Both the position numbers and the translations under genes were made by a program. A stretch of DNA of 64,000 bases, taken from the NCBI GenBank assembly GCA_911728455.2, contig OU452228.1, positions 23,159,950 to 23,223,949 of the forward strand, in the 5' to 3' direction. The stretch's first letter is position 1. Every line of letters starts with the position of its first letter. This document shows positions 44,701-56,083 of the stretch, in pieces. The notes under the pieces are model-generated. The model was not told the DNA's origin and did not search any database. It saw nothing but the letters and a program-made list of their open reading frames with translations. This stretch comes from Marthasterias glacialis. Its lineage: Eukaryota > Echinodermata > Asteroidea > Forcipulatida > Asteriidae.

Positions 44701-47700
44701 CCGCAGGCACAGGCAGGGGAAGTCAAAATTGAGAAGAGTTCTGAACCAAGTGCTGACACTACATCCGCTAAAGCCAAGAGAGTAAAAGTTAAGTCCCATG
44801 GCAAAGGCAAGGAAAAGAACAAGTCCAACAGTGAATTTTTGAGACTTGACCATCAAATAACATGCTCGAAGGAGTTCTGTCGGTTAGGCTGTATATGTGA
44901 CAGCATTAATCTCAGCCTTCCAGTGGAGCAGTTAACTAAGCATTGTCGGAAAACTTCTTGTATGTTTGAGTGCGTCTGTCAGCGTGTCACAGAAAATGTT
45001 CGCATTCTTCGTAACCGCAAAAGGCCCAACATCTTCCAGGAGTCATCCATGCTTTTTTATGATGGCTTGGGAATGTTCAGTAATAATGCATACGCAGATC
45101 CTCCTTCGAAGAACCCAAATGGATCTGGTGAAAAGAAGACAGGAATCCTGCAACCACTAAAACCAAAGGCAGGTGGTGGAAATAATTGTGCACGGGCGTC
45201 AGTTTATAAAAGGAAACGAGGTGCTCCAAACAGAACTACAAGCTGTCTGCCTACACAAGTGGAAGAGGCTAAAGTGAAGGTCTCTTCTGGATTAGTAGAG
45301 TCACAGTCTCAAGGTCTTCCCAAAAGTGTTGTAGACAACATTAAATCGAGTAATGATAAGCCCCCTGCTGTTTCTTCTATTCCAGCTAAAACGGAGACCT
45401 CAGAAAATAAAACCAAGGGGCCTATTCAGACAGTCCTGTATACTACAGTTCACTTGCCAGTTGCAGGTCAGACAAACCCTGTTGTACTCTATGCTCCTGT
45501 TAATCGTCTCCCTGCAATGTCACAGGCACCAAAATCGTCAGTGATTCACCAACAGCTGTCTGAGAAAGAAACAGCTGGGAAGACAGTTCAGTCCCAAACC
45601 AGGACAGTTGAAAGTGCGCTTTCTCAAATGCCAATCTGCAGTGATTCCAGGATAGTCGACAGCAAGGTAAAGCCAGTTGCTGTTGTAAGTCCTTCTACAA
45701 CAAAGGCACCAAACCAGGAGAATTTTGAAGACCAATCAGGTGAGACAGCCAAAAGATTAGATGGTCAAATGTTAGAAATGCAGAAATCTAGTACTATCTC
45801 AGCCAGCACTGTGTATACGTCGCCAGCGATGCCAGATCTCTCGACTGGTTTGTCTAATACTGCTGCACCATTTTCCAGTGAGGGAGACTTGCCTGCTTCT
45901 GAAAGAGAGAATACTGCCACAAACCTCATCATTCATACAAGAAATCAGGCAAATGGAACCATGTCTTCATCATCTATAAAAGGAGGTACTCATTCTAAAA
46001 ATGTAGAAGTATTACCTCAACCAGAACCTTCCAAAGTATCCTCAGATGTGTCTATGGCTATCAACACAGGTGAGCCAGGTATAACAAATGAGAGCACGGC
46101 TGCTGTGCAAACACCTCCAAGGATGTCACCAGAGGAAGCCATTTCTGATTCACTTGAAGATGCTTCTTCAAATGAAGGTCACGGAACAATCAGTGCAGTA
46201 ATCTCCAGGATTGAAAGTCCTTCAAGTTTGCAAACAACTGGTACAGTTGGAGAATTATCAACTACAAATGGAAGGCACTTAAATGTGTTGAAGGATACAA
46301 AGGAGATGTCATCTGGACATGAAAAGACAGATTCAGCCTCACCAAAGTTGTCTTCCTTAGGCATGTCTGAAAAGACAACTTCACAAACATTAAAACCCTG
46401 TAATGCAATCTTAAACCTGAGTAAAGTGCTTGAAACAGCCCCAAATGGCTCCACATCAGACAGCGGTTTAAAAACATCTGAAGCTCTCACCTCCGCAACA
46501 GTTTCAGGGACAACACAAGCTACCACAAGCAAACAGAAGCCATCTGATGCTAAGAATTTTATGAAAGTTCCAGCTTTCTCATATGTACCAAGAGTAGAAG
46601 GAAGCAAGAAAAAGAGTCTGACTAAAACACAAGTTTTCCTCCCCGGTACATCAGTGTCTGCCATTAATAACAAAACAAATGTACCTGCAACTACCCGGTC
46701 TCCCCTCTTGATTGAAATTCAGTCAGAGTGCAACTGGGGCAATCAAAGAGATGACATTCTATCTTCAATAGCTAAGCATACGGCTTCAAAGGAAGGTGGT
46801 TCTGGCGTTGTGCGTGTTGGCAAGTTTCTTGTAGAGATTCTTAGTAAAGAGTCACAGATGCACCCGATATCGTCGATGGTCACATGTAATACGGTGCCTA
46901 AAACCACAACAGTCAACTCTGTAAAGGTAAAACCTTTGGCTGCAGCTAAAGTCCATCAGTTGGTTAAACAAACTAAGGTTCAACCATTTGTTGCAAGTGC
47001 TGAATCACAAACAAAAGTTTCAACTACAATTCCTGAATCAAAGGCTATTGATACTATAATCAATACCCAACCACAGGCAAAACTTCCCCCTGTTCCTGAA
47101 CTGAATATAAGACCACAGATTCCTATCTCCCAGCCTTTTGCAAAAGTATTGCCGGAAGTGCCCATCTTTCCACAGGTTCAACACCAGCTACCCCAAACAG
47201 CCACACAACAGGTGGATAGTCAGAAGGTTGTTACACTAGCTAATGCTGGCACAGTTACTACCGCTACACAGAATGGGACTGTGCCCTTGTTGACAAGTCT
47301 TCCTCCAGGAAGTTTCTTGCTATCAGATGGAAAGAATGCTGCTGGGTATCTGGTGCCACTATCAGCAATTAAAGACCATATCGTCAGCTCTGTTGCTGGA
47401 CCTGTACCACAAAAGCAGCCAACAAGTACAACCATTCCATCATTCACTAGCCCATCACTACTCACTGGTGTGACTGCTACACAGAAAAGTTCGATACCAT
47501 CCTACAAGCATATGCCTTCTCTCTTGACAAGCTCTGGCCCACAGTTTACTTTACCTACAAATTGCCTTCCAAAAGTATCTGCTAGTACCTTCGATGGGTC
47601 ATCACCGATTGCATCTTACCCATCCTTCCAAGTCCCCGGAGGCTATTCACAAAGTCCTGCATATCTTGGAGCAGGAAACCTTTTGTCCCAAACCACCAAG

Positions 47701-48381
47701 ATACCAACAGAAGATGGAAAACATGTAAATGGCCAAAATGAAGTTGGTAATAATGAGGCCTTTAAGGCAGACTTACCAGAGTTGTTAGGAGAAGGCAGCC
47801 TTGTAATTAATGAAACATCTGAGAGCTGTTCAACAACTGAGAACAAAATAGTTCAACCAAAAGATGATCTTTGTGGTGATGATGAAGACAGTTTTGTAGA
47901 TGTGGAGAGTCTTAATGAGTTAGAAGAAAGTGGCAGCCTCCTGCAACGCTCACTAAAGTGTTATTTGGCCAATCTCACTCCTGCCACCAATACGGTCACT
48001 GCACAAACATTAGCTCCCAATGCTTCCTCTACTCTGCCCTCCAATCTAGTAAAATCACGTCGAAAGGCTCCACATGTGTTGCGCCAACCCATGCAAGAAG
48101 TTCTTGAGGCCAATGATATGGAATCATTTGATGAAACTCAGCTTATCAACCAGGGGATCCGTGTGATAGGAAAGAATACTAGAACAGGTTCACCTGTGGG
48201 TTGTTGGCAGCCTCCAAATAAGAGTAAAGGGAAGAGGAAACGCAAATCGCCAGTCATGCAAAAGCAGTCTGTTTTGGCGCTGGATGAGCCCGAGTTCACC
48301 GAGTCATATTTTGAGCTGACGTCAGATGAGGAAGAAGAAGAAGACCTGCAGAAAAAGCCCAAGCGGGATAAACCAAACAAG
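41767..48381 (+). CDS. MGA: MGA (MAX gene-associated protein), large central exon
   Basis: This exon gives 2205 residues in one open frame. Blocks recognised as MGA: EVDGLLFVSFK (478-488) followed by a helix like the human one; FISDALDKYLQDE (712 on) with a SSSFKTLDMAL segment; the 8-Cys cluster C1033, C1038, C1042, C1044, C1060, C1065, C1069, C1071 (CSKEFCRLGCIC...HCRKTSCMFECVC), the MGA-specific DUF4801 region; LLIEIQSECNW (1647 on) followed by VGKFLVEIL; and an acidic patch DDEDSFVDVESLNELEE (near 2040). SUMO-interaction-like patches are VICL (75-78) and VIDL (347-350). MGA is a nuclear repressor that pairs with MAX and scaffolds PRC1.6. The T-box of vertebrate MGA is not present before these blocks. 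The 3' border (AAG|GTTTGA) is a weak donor but phase 0, matching the next exon. Confidence 0.93.
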
Positions 48382-48906
48382 GTTTGAAGAATTTTCAGTT
48401 TGATTTTATGTTTTGGATATCAGTCATATTAATATTGTGCTGACAATCTATCCTCCGAATTGTTCTAAAAATGCTACAACCACAGACAAAAATGTAACAA
48501 AAATCAGAATGAAATCTGTGTAGACTGATAAGAGTCAAATTTTTGCTAACAAACTGATTAAACAAACAAGTATTATTGTAAGCAAAAATTGTAAAAATCT
48601 TAGCACAAAACAATCAAGTAAAATTTGTTGACTAAAACAGCATCCATACAGTAGATACTTTTCTCTCCGCACAGGGCATCTCAAGATTCATTGGACTAGG
48701 CTGTGCATGCATGATGGGGGGTCAGGAAACTATACCATCAAGTGTTTGAAACAAAGAATCATACTTGAACAGTCGCCCTAAGTTTTTAAATGTTTTTTTT
48801 ATTAGACTGTTGGAGTGGATGTTTTAGTTAAACCATTGCTGTACCGCAGACTTTATGTATTAATTTATTATGTCCGAGTTTGTTGCCCACTCTTGTGTTT
48901 CCAAAG
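48382..48906. other. MGA intron, no feature seen
   Basis: A 525-bp AT-rich intron between the large exon and the bHLH exon. Its donor GTTTGA is poor. Retention would end the protein two codons later, at the TGA of 48385-48387. Confidence 0.6.
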
Positions 48907-49029
48907 GTCTTGCATCTGATCAAAGAGAGGCAGAGACGGCAGAATCAGAGTGATCTTTTCGGCGAACTGAAGGTCCTCATGCTGAATGATGAAGACACAA
49001 GGGTGGCCAAGGTCACCATCTTAGGAATG
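48907..49029 (+). CDS. MGA: MGA, bHLH exon
   Basis: This 123-nt exon, phase 0 at both ends, lies between TGTGTTTCCAAAG and donor GTAAGC. It encodes VLHLIKERQRRQNQSDLFGE and then LKVLM...KVTILGM. The basic region has H-x-x-x-E-R-x-R-R, the His/Glu/Arg set that reads CACGTG-type E-boxes. Helix 1 (DLFGELKVLM), an eight- to nine-residue loop and the start of helix 2 (AKVTIL) follow. The layout matches the C-terminal bHLHZip of MGA (human ERRRRGEMRDLFEKLK), which dimerises with MAX. Splicing to 48381 and 50718 keeps the frame. Confidence 0.92.
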
Positions 49030-49303
49030 GTAAGCACTTGTAGTGTTTTAAATGGGATTTGAAACTCTTCATTGTGGGAATTTTGTCTAGAAGCTAAGGC
49101 TTGCAAGTAACACCATGTGGCATCTGACTCCAGTCTTCTGAAGAAAGCTAATCAGAGAATACTGATTGCAATAAGAAGTTGTTAAGCCGCTGGTTCTTCT
49201 CAGAATCCCCACAACTCATAAGAGAGATGATTACATGGTGATACTGCAAACCTTGGTTTCTAAACTTTGTTTGATTAGATCTTCAGTGTGTCGACTGAGA
49301 CCA

Positions 49304-49495
49304 GGGCCCAATTTCATAGAGCTGCTTAACCACAAAAAATAGCTAAGCACAACAAAAGTATGCTTACCAGAATAAGGTTACCAGCCAAAATAACATGTTT
49401 CATGTACAAATGTGACTGGTATCCTGCTTCTTTTTGCTTAGCAGAACATTTTTAAGCAATATTTTCTGCTTAAGCAGCTCTATGAAATTGGGCCC
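49304..49495. mobile_element. Palindromic CAATTTCATAGAGCTGCTTA element, best copy
   Basis: A 192-bp element with perfect ends GGGCCCAATTTCATAGAGCT...GCTTA and complement. The interior has GCTTACCAGAATAAGGTTAC, CAGCCAAAATAACATG and GACTGGTATCCTGCTT. It is inserted in the MGA intron between the bHLH and zipper exons. It is the reference copy for the family. Confidence 0.88.
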
Positions 49496-50717
49496 AGTTG
49501 TAAGAGTAAAGCAACAAATGTTTTCTATCCATATATACCCAATTGACATGATAGGCAAACCTGAAACCAGGAAGTTGATCAAAGGGATAATCGCGTTGCA
49601 ATACAGTAAGTAACAAAATTAATAGGGAAACCTACAATGCAGTGATCAGTTTTGATAAAAAACAATGCATGCATTCGGAGATGAAGTGATTCAAAGTGTG
49701 ACATTTGTGCTCTGGTCGTCTCATGGAGTGGGTTGAAATGTCAAGTACAAATCAGCTCTTCTCATAGCCATCACTACTCAAGAAATGAATTCTTAAATAC
49801 CACATGGTGCCATCGCAAGTTTTTCCGTAAAGTTACCTGTACCCACCATGCATTGTTAAAAGTTTAACTTGACAAATGTTATCACCTCACAATTTCATTT
49901 GCTTTAGCAACGATAGCACACTGAATACTTTTGTCCTTGACAGAAGCTGACGGAAGAGTTTGTTTGAATCTGTTCTTAAAAATCAGTATTTTGAAGTTGT
50001 ATTAATTTTTGTTAGTGCAATACGCAACCCTGGCTTAGTTTGTCTTTTTCTGAGTTTGAACTCTTTAGACCACTCATGTGTATACTCACAGGCATCAGGC
50101 CTGGAATTATACGGAGGCCACGGACTCTGTTGCCCTGGTCTTGGCCATATTGCCCCTTCAAAAGTTTCCCATAGACTTTAAGATTTTGCAATGGAAGTGC
50201 CCTTTGCAAAATGAAAATGGCCTTGCCCCTCTCGGAGATGAAATTCCAGGCATGGGAATTATTTTTTCCCCTCTTTAATATGCTTTCCGTCTTTTTTTTT
50301 CTCTCGGGGAAAAATAGCAAAATTTGCATTTAATAGTCTGAAAAGTCTATGAAAGCCTGTATTATGTGGACTTGTAGGTCAGTCCTTGTACTTGATTTTC
50401 CTACTTTTTTCCAAGGGCTACATGTCATGCCTGTACTCATCAACATATGCTCAGACATGGCTAATATTGTTGATTTTTTGTTGCAATGTTTTCCATTGAA
50501 AAATTCTGGGAAAATACGGCAAATTAGAAATTTAGTTTTTTGTTTTAGAAATGTAGATAGTATGTCAACATGAGAGACATTGGAAAATGTCAATTCAAGA
50601 AGTAACCTTTCCAAATCTTGAGGTCGTTGCGGCCACTATGGGCATTTTGGTACCGACCATTTGCGGCCACCATGGTCTCTAAAGGGTTAATGTTTAACTT
50701 CCTGAATTTTTTCTCAG
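49496..50717. other. MGA intron with one repeat
   Basis: Apart from the repeat at 50090-50245, AT-rich intron. Open frames on both strands around 50330-50614 are not supported by splice sites or domains. Confidence 0.5.
50090..50245. mobile_element. GGAGGCCACGG-TTGCCCTGGTCTTGG repeat, copy 2
   Basis: Inverted ends CCTGGAATTATACGG and GATGAAATTCCAGG flank the shared interior (CTGTTGCCCTGGTCTTGGCC, TTGCCCCTTCAAAAGTTT). This defines the family ends better than the copy at 38776. Confidence 0.7.
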
Positions 50718-50829
50718 GCTTTGAAGGAAATAAAGCTTCTGGAATCCAAGTCCTTTGCGATTGAAGTTGAGTGTTCCAAGCTGAAGCAGGAACACCACTT
50801 GAAGAGGAGTAAACTGGCTTCTCTTCTTG
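50718..50829 (+). CDS. MGA: MGA, helix 2 and leucine zipper exon
   Basis: This 112-nt exon begins after TTTTTTCTCAG and ends at donor GTAAGT in phase 1. It encodes ALKEIKLLESKSFAIEVECS and then KLKQEHHLKRSKLASLL. Together with the previous exon it completes helix 2 and gives a coiled coil with Leu/Ile at zipper spacing. This should mediate MAX pairing. Total bHLHZip length is about 79 residues, ordinary for the family. Confidence 0.9.
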
Positions 50830-51708
50830 GTAAGTACCATTCGTTTCCTGGAAAATGTTCTTGGGCCTTAAAAAAAAAAAAAAAATTGTTTCTTGTAACC
50901 CGACCGACGGTAAACAAATGTTATCAATAATTTGAAATTTTTCAGACCGAGTGCATGTTTTAATTCTAAACCATAAGAATTCAAGACTTTACTAAAATAA
51001 TTTATCAAATCTGATTACATAAAAATGTACAAATCCCTTCATATCCCCATCTTGCTTTTTTTTTCACTGTAATTTCCGGTGTACATATTTTAAAGAAACT
51101 CCTACCAAAAAAAGAAATTTCCCCTACCTACTAATGCTCTAATGCCTCCCCCCCCCCCCCCCCCGCGGCATGTTACAGGAAATATAACTACATGTATTTT
51201 TATGTTACGCCATATTTATTGACTAGAGACTTTTTTGTATTTGGTTCATGCCAACTCGGCACTCAGTATTGCAAGGTATTTCAAACTGATGTAGTTACAC
51301 AAATTCTGTCAAATGCTGTATGCTCTGATTCCTGTATATCTATGGACAGTGTAGTTGTACATCAGTTGCCCATAATGTTGTGCTGTCAACTAATTATTGA
51401 CCAGCAGTCGATTTAACAAAGCGCTAAGATCAATCTTAAGATGAGTAAATGTATGAATCAATCTTAATTGCTAAGGAAGGTGTGATGTCACAATACAGGT
51501 CACTATGCATCTTAAAATAAGGATGATTCCAAAGTTAGGAAGAGTTTGGTGACATCGATTGCTGAGCTTTTCTAATCCATCCACTAGATGATTTCAAAGG
51601 AAAGTGCCATTGACTGGTGAAAAAAAACAAAATTTCTCCAACGATTTACCCACATCTATTTCCTTGTGAGATTATTTCATTAAAGAGATTCAACCGATGT
51701 ATTTGCAG
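50830..51708. other. MGA last intron, no feature seen
   Basis: AT-rich intron with an A run (about 50870-50885) and a C run (about 51148-51165). No exon recognised. Confidence 0.5.
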
Positions 51709-53318
51709 GTCATAGTATTCTGGACTTCCCGCTGCCGCTCCTTGATCAGAAGGAGCAAGACTTTGCGGAGTACTCCAAAGATCTCCATAGCAACGATGTC
51801 AACAGTGAAGGATTTGTGTCTGCCACAGCTAGTGAGACAGCTTCACAGGACATGGACTCGGAATGTGCTGATTTGAGTTCGTTAGAGGATGATGACAACA
51901 GAGGTGCCGCAGCGGGAAACAGCGGTGTGTTGATGATCGACCGCGAAGAACAGGACACAGCTGCGGACGAAGAATTTGACATTGTTGATGTGGAGTCGGA
52001 CTCCCCCGAAGACAGCTACCAAACATTGATCAAGCAATACCCTATCTCTCAATATTCTCTCGGAGACGTGGTTATGTCTGAGCCAGAGCCATTCACAAAG
52101 TCTGCAACAAATCCAGTCCCTGTTGCATTATCATGTGAATCCAATTCCAACTCCTCTCTGTTGACTGATGGAACTAATGACACTCTTCCAACATCAAATC
52201 AAGATGACGACGCAGTAGAAATGCAGCATAACTTGGAAGGGTTTAACTATAAGGATTCAGATCTTTTTAGCCAGGATGACCCCACCCTTGCTTTTCCTAT
52301 GAAGTTGACAGCCGTCTCCAAATCCCCCACTTCCATCAATGATGGCGTGGAAGACACTCCAGCTAGTGCATCTGAAGTGGAAAGCAGACTGCAAGAAGCC
52401 GTCGATCAGGAAAATGAAACAAAGGACTCGGACAATCCAGACTGTAACACTACATGCACAGAGAAAACAATCCTCGAAGAGCACCCGGTGGATGTTCAAA
52501 GCAATAATAACCCTCGTCAGCAATCATCAACCAGTTGTTCTGAAGATGTGGTAGAAAGCATTGAAGGAGATAGTGACATTACTTCACAAACTAGCCCTGA
52601 TAGTGCTCCTGTAGAAAATGGTGAGGATGGTACACCTAGCTTATCAATAAGCTCTTCTGTTGTCTGGTCAGATACAAGTGCAGAGGACACGGAGCTGCCT
52701 GGAGACCTGTCAGAACTTAGCCCAAGGGCTGATGAGTCAAAGGAACCATCCTCTGGCTCTGCAGATCTGAGCGTAAAGTACACTGAACTGAAAGAGCCTC
52801 CAGACCAATATAACAAGGACAATACACCGAAAGATCCAATCTCCATTGACGTGGATGAGGAATCCGAAGATGATGGTGTTGAAATGGTGGACAACATTCC
52901 TGCAACTCAAACCTCCAATGTGAAGGATTCAGAGGACGTAATATTGGTCAACAATGATGACCCTTTCCCCTCAGGTGGGAACAAACCAGCAAAGAAAACA
53001 ACCCCAACATCTCCATCGAAACTAAACACTTCCAAACTCGACTCCAGTAAAGACTGTCCCTCGCAAGGACCAACTGGTCCTTCCGTTAAACTGAACGTAC
53101 TTGCCATCAACATTAAAGCAGGGATTGTCCGCGTAACGTGTGACACGGGGGAGATCATTCCTTTGGCTGTCGTTAAGGCTAGCATGGACGGCACGATGCA
53201 GGTGGCTGTTGAGGGAGACATTTCATCTGAGAAGGTGGAGGAACTGCTGTCCAAGCCAGAGGTTATGGAATGTCTTGAGAAAGTTGCAGATCAAACATGT
53301 GAGAAGTTGAATAAATGA
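51709..53318 (+). CDS. MGA: MGA, C-terminal acidic exon and stop
   Basis: The last exon begins after GTATTTGCAG in phase 1 and encodes 535 residues up to TGA at 53316-53318. It opens HSILDFPLPLLDQKEQDFAE and then becomes strongly acidic and Ser-rich. Hydrophobic-acidic patches that could bind SUMO are FDIVDVESDS (2373 on) and ISIDVDEESEDD (2661 on). It closes with a predicted compact segment (IKAGIVRVTCDTGEIIPLAV, VEELLSKPEVMECLEKVADQ). A GTG at 51816 is not a start; the frame is open from the acceptor. The whole protein is about 2819 residues, against about 3065 in human MGA. Confidence 0.88.
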
Positions 53319-54285
53319 TGACTTTCGACAAGAAGAAAAGTGTAAAAATTAAGTTAACATTTGGTATCACTTGTTTCACAAGAAATTCTGTACGTAACTG
53401 GAAAGCCACAAATCAGTCAGATTATTTTTTGCAAACAAATTGTGAGTATTAAAAAAGAATGGTTTTAAGTCATGTAAGCAAAGCATGTGGCGAAACACCT
53501 AATCATGTTGTTTTCCACATTTTGTTTCAAAGACTGTTCACACATTTACATTTTGTTCTGGTGCATTAACCCTATGTCAAATGTTTATCTTGTGCAACGA
53601 AATCTCCAGAGCCTTGATTTGACTGCAAAATAGCTGAAAGCGGAGTTCATGAAACGATCATTTCAAGCCCTCCGACTGATGCTAATATTTTCCAGAAAGT
53701 TGACCAACCATTTCCAACCGTTCAACTCCATGGGTTGTGTATGGTGGCACAACTGAACAGAACTATCTGTGTGTAGATTGGTATTCACCACACGGTATCA
53801 TATTTCAGGCTGGCATAATTTATCTACCATTCAAAACTGCAGTGGGTCACATTGAATGCTCAGAAGACAGTAGGAGGGTTGACTGTGTACTATATAGATG
53901 CATAGAGCAGTTAGCCTGTTTGAGGCGTGGTGGGTGGACATAATAGCAGTGCACTGTTAAGTTTTTGTGGATACATTACTAAGGCACTATTTGAATTGGG
54001 GAAATTTGTATACACCCAAACCAAACATTGCACTCCTACAGTGTCTGCCATACCTCAAAAAGGCTAATGGTAGATGCATTCACCACATAATATTATATTG
54101 CTGGCTGGCATAGTTTATCTTCATTCAAAGCCAAAGTGCATGATACTGAATGGTCAGACAGTAGGAGGGTTACTGGAAAATGCTGCATTTCTATGATCGC
54201 AAAGAAAGCCCACTGAAAAAAAAAACATTTTAAATGTTCAATGCAATAGTTACATGTAGTTATTTGAGACAGCTTGTAAGTTTTT
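53319..54285 (+). other. MGA 3' UTR and downstream DNA
   Basis: Non-coding after the TGA. An ATTAAA near 53448 could serve as a polyadenylation signal about 130 bases after the stop. Segments around 53870 and 54160 (CAGTAGGAGGGTT...) recur at 56145 and 56245, part of a low-copy repeat with TGAATGGTCAGACAGTAGGA. Confidence 0.4.
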
Positions 54286-54430
54286 GGGTGAACAAAGAAA
54301 AGTTTACTAGAACAGGATTTGAACCTGCGACTGCCAGATTTACATGCCAGCGTTCTACCAACAGAGCTATCTAGCCCTATGATGGCGGTCTCCTTGTTTT
54401 GTCAATATCTTTGTTTGGGGGTGTTTGGTA
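54286..54430 (-). mobile_element. tRNA-derived SINE, copy 3
   Basis: The minus-strand tRNA-like head runs from 54377 to about 54306 with box A TAGCTCTGTTGG and box B GGTTCAAATCC. The body (GGGTGAACAAAGAAAAGTTT) matches copy 2. The right flank (TTTTGTCAATATCTTTGTTT) matches that of copy 1. Confidence 0.75.
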
Positions 54431-54505
54431 ACTGGTGATAATGGTACATGTAAACTCATCACTCCTCCCTGTACCTTGCCATGCATGGGCCCTTTGGTAC
54501 ATAAC

Positions 54506-54683
54506 GCCCATGTTCATAGAGCTGCTCAAGCAGAAAATATTGCGTAACAGTTTTCTGCTGAGCAAAAATGTGCAGGATACCAGTTACAAATCGTGCATTT
54601 AATATGGTATTTTGGCTGGTAACCTTATTCTGGTAAGCACAATTTTGATGCTTTTTGTACTTAAGCAGCTCTGTAAAATGTTG
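54506..54683. mobile_element. Diverged CATAGAGCTGCT palindromic element
   Basis: GCCCATGTTCATAGAGCTGC opens and a TTAAGCAGCTCTGTAAAATG-type end closes it, with GGTATTTTGGCTGGTAACCT inside. It is an older copy of the family at 49304. Confidence 0.7.
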
Positions 54684-55908
54684 CACTGATTTCAGAGAAA
54701 AAAAATCAGGCAAAACCAGGTGATGGTTCCAACTTACCGTTTCTATTTTTTACGATCCACAACCATGATACCATAGAAACCAGATGCAGTAAATTTGAAA
54801 GATGTCTTTTTTATAGAATATAAAACCAGGAAAGACAGTATTGGCAAACATGGCAATTTCCAACTGAATTATTGTATGATAATTATTAGGTGTATATTAA
54901 AAACCTCAATACTTAGTAATTCACCAAACCTTGAAACATGTTAGATTTGGATGGATTGGGCATGTTTCAGAGTTGTTCCATTTATGAAATTCCTTCAAAC
55001 TGTCAAGCTTTTTCAGTTGTTTTGAGCTAGTTTGCTACCACTCCAAGTAAAAAAAAGAAAAGTGTTTATAATGCATTCCACTTGTCCACACATCCTCTCC
55101 CTTTTATATCTTCACCCATTAAAAATTCTGCAGATGCGTACTTTTCCCTTAAGATTTGAACCAGAACTTGATTTATTTACTCGTAAACATGTACCTCAAT
55201 CTTCCGATGCTTGGTAAGTTAGCTTTGACTCTTCATATTCAACTTGGAGTCATCTTCTTACAGAGCCCAACAGCACGAAATTGACCAAACCTAGATCTGA
55301 AATATCTTTTAAAAAAAAATTTTTAAAAACCTGAATTGGATGGTAAGACTGGTTGTTATGAAAGAGTCCATTGTATTATTTTAACATCTTGTCAACTGTT
55401 TTTCCACTCTAGCTTCTGAATAAAGGTGTGGACTAATCCAAGCAGCTTATTCATGGGTGTTTACACCACCGCAGCTATGGCCGCTGCACACGCACGTCGA
55501 CTCACAGGCATTGTGAATCCTCCACGCTGATTGGTACATATGCGCGGCTGACGGGCTATTGTCGCGTCGCGTGCAGAGGCCATAGCTGCGGTGGTGTACA
55601 AGCTGCTCTGATTAGTCTATACCTTGTTTAACCCTTTAATGTGTTTTTTTTTTACCAGTGTTGTTTTTTGTTATTTTGGTAAATACGCATGTCTGCTGCA
55701 GCAATATTGAATAGGCCTGTTTCAGTGAGCCGGCCATAACCACTGCCAAAGCCATTACTGTGACATGTCAAAAACGCATGTTCATACCACCGCTGCTTAG
55801 CATAGAAAATTTCTGCTTGAGAGCAGCCAAAAGTTTACAAGCCAAATACTATCTTATGTTATTTGGGAGGGGATCCTCTGCCAATTTTGCTTATGGAAAA
55901 ACCTTACC
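54684..55908. other. Intergenic; one inverted pair
   Basis: At 55430-55620 TTACACCACCGCAGCTATGG and CGCACGTCGACTC on the left face complements on the right (CCATAGCTGCGGTGGTGTAC). This forms an element of about 190 bp with ends like GACTAATC/GATTAGTC. The rest is unremarkable. Confidence 0.55.
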
Positions 55909-56083
55909 AGGGCCCACGTACTTTCTGAAAGCTGCTAAGCTAAAACAAAAGTTGCTTAGCACTGAAAAATCTTGCTAAGCAGAAACAGGTTATCAGTCAA
56001 TTCATCATGCCTAGTACATTGTAATTATTGTTTTTTGTGCCCTGCTAAGTTTTGCTTAGCAGATTTGTTTTACTTGGGCCCTG
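55909..56083. mobile_element. GCTTAGCA-rich palindromic element
   Basis: Ends AGGGCCCACGTACTTTCTGA and ACTTGGGCCCT. The interior is full of TTGCTTAGCA and TGCTAAGCAG. It is related to, but distinct from, the copy at 49304. Confidence 0.65.

Noticed and set aside
51816..53318. Independent 500-residue acidic protein starting at 51816
   Set aside because: The first codon is GTG, and the frame is open from the acceptor at 51709 in phase with the MGA zipper exon.
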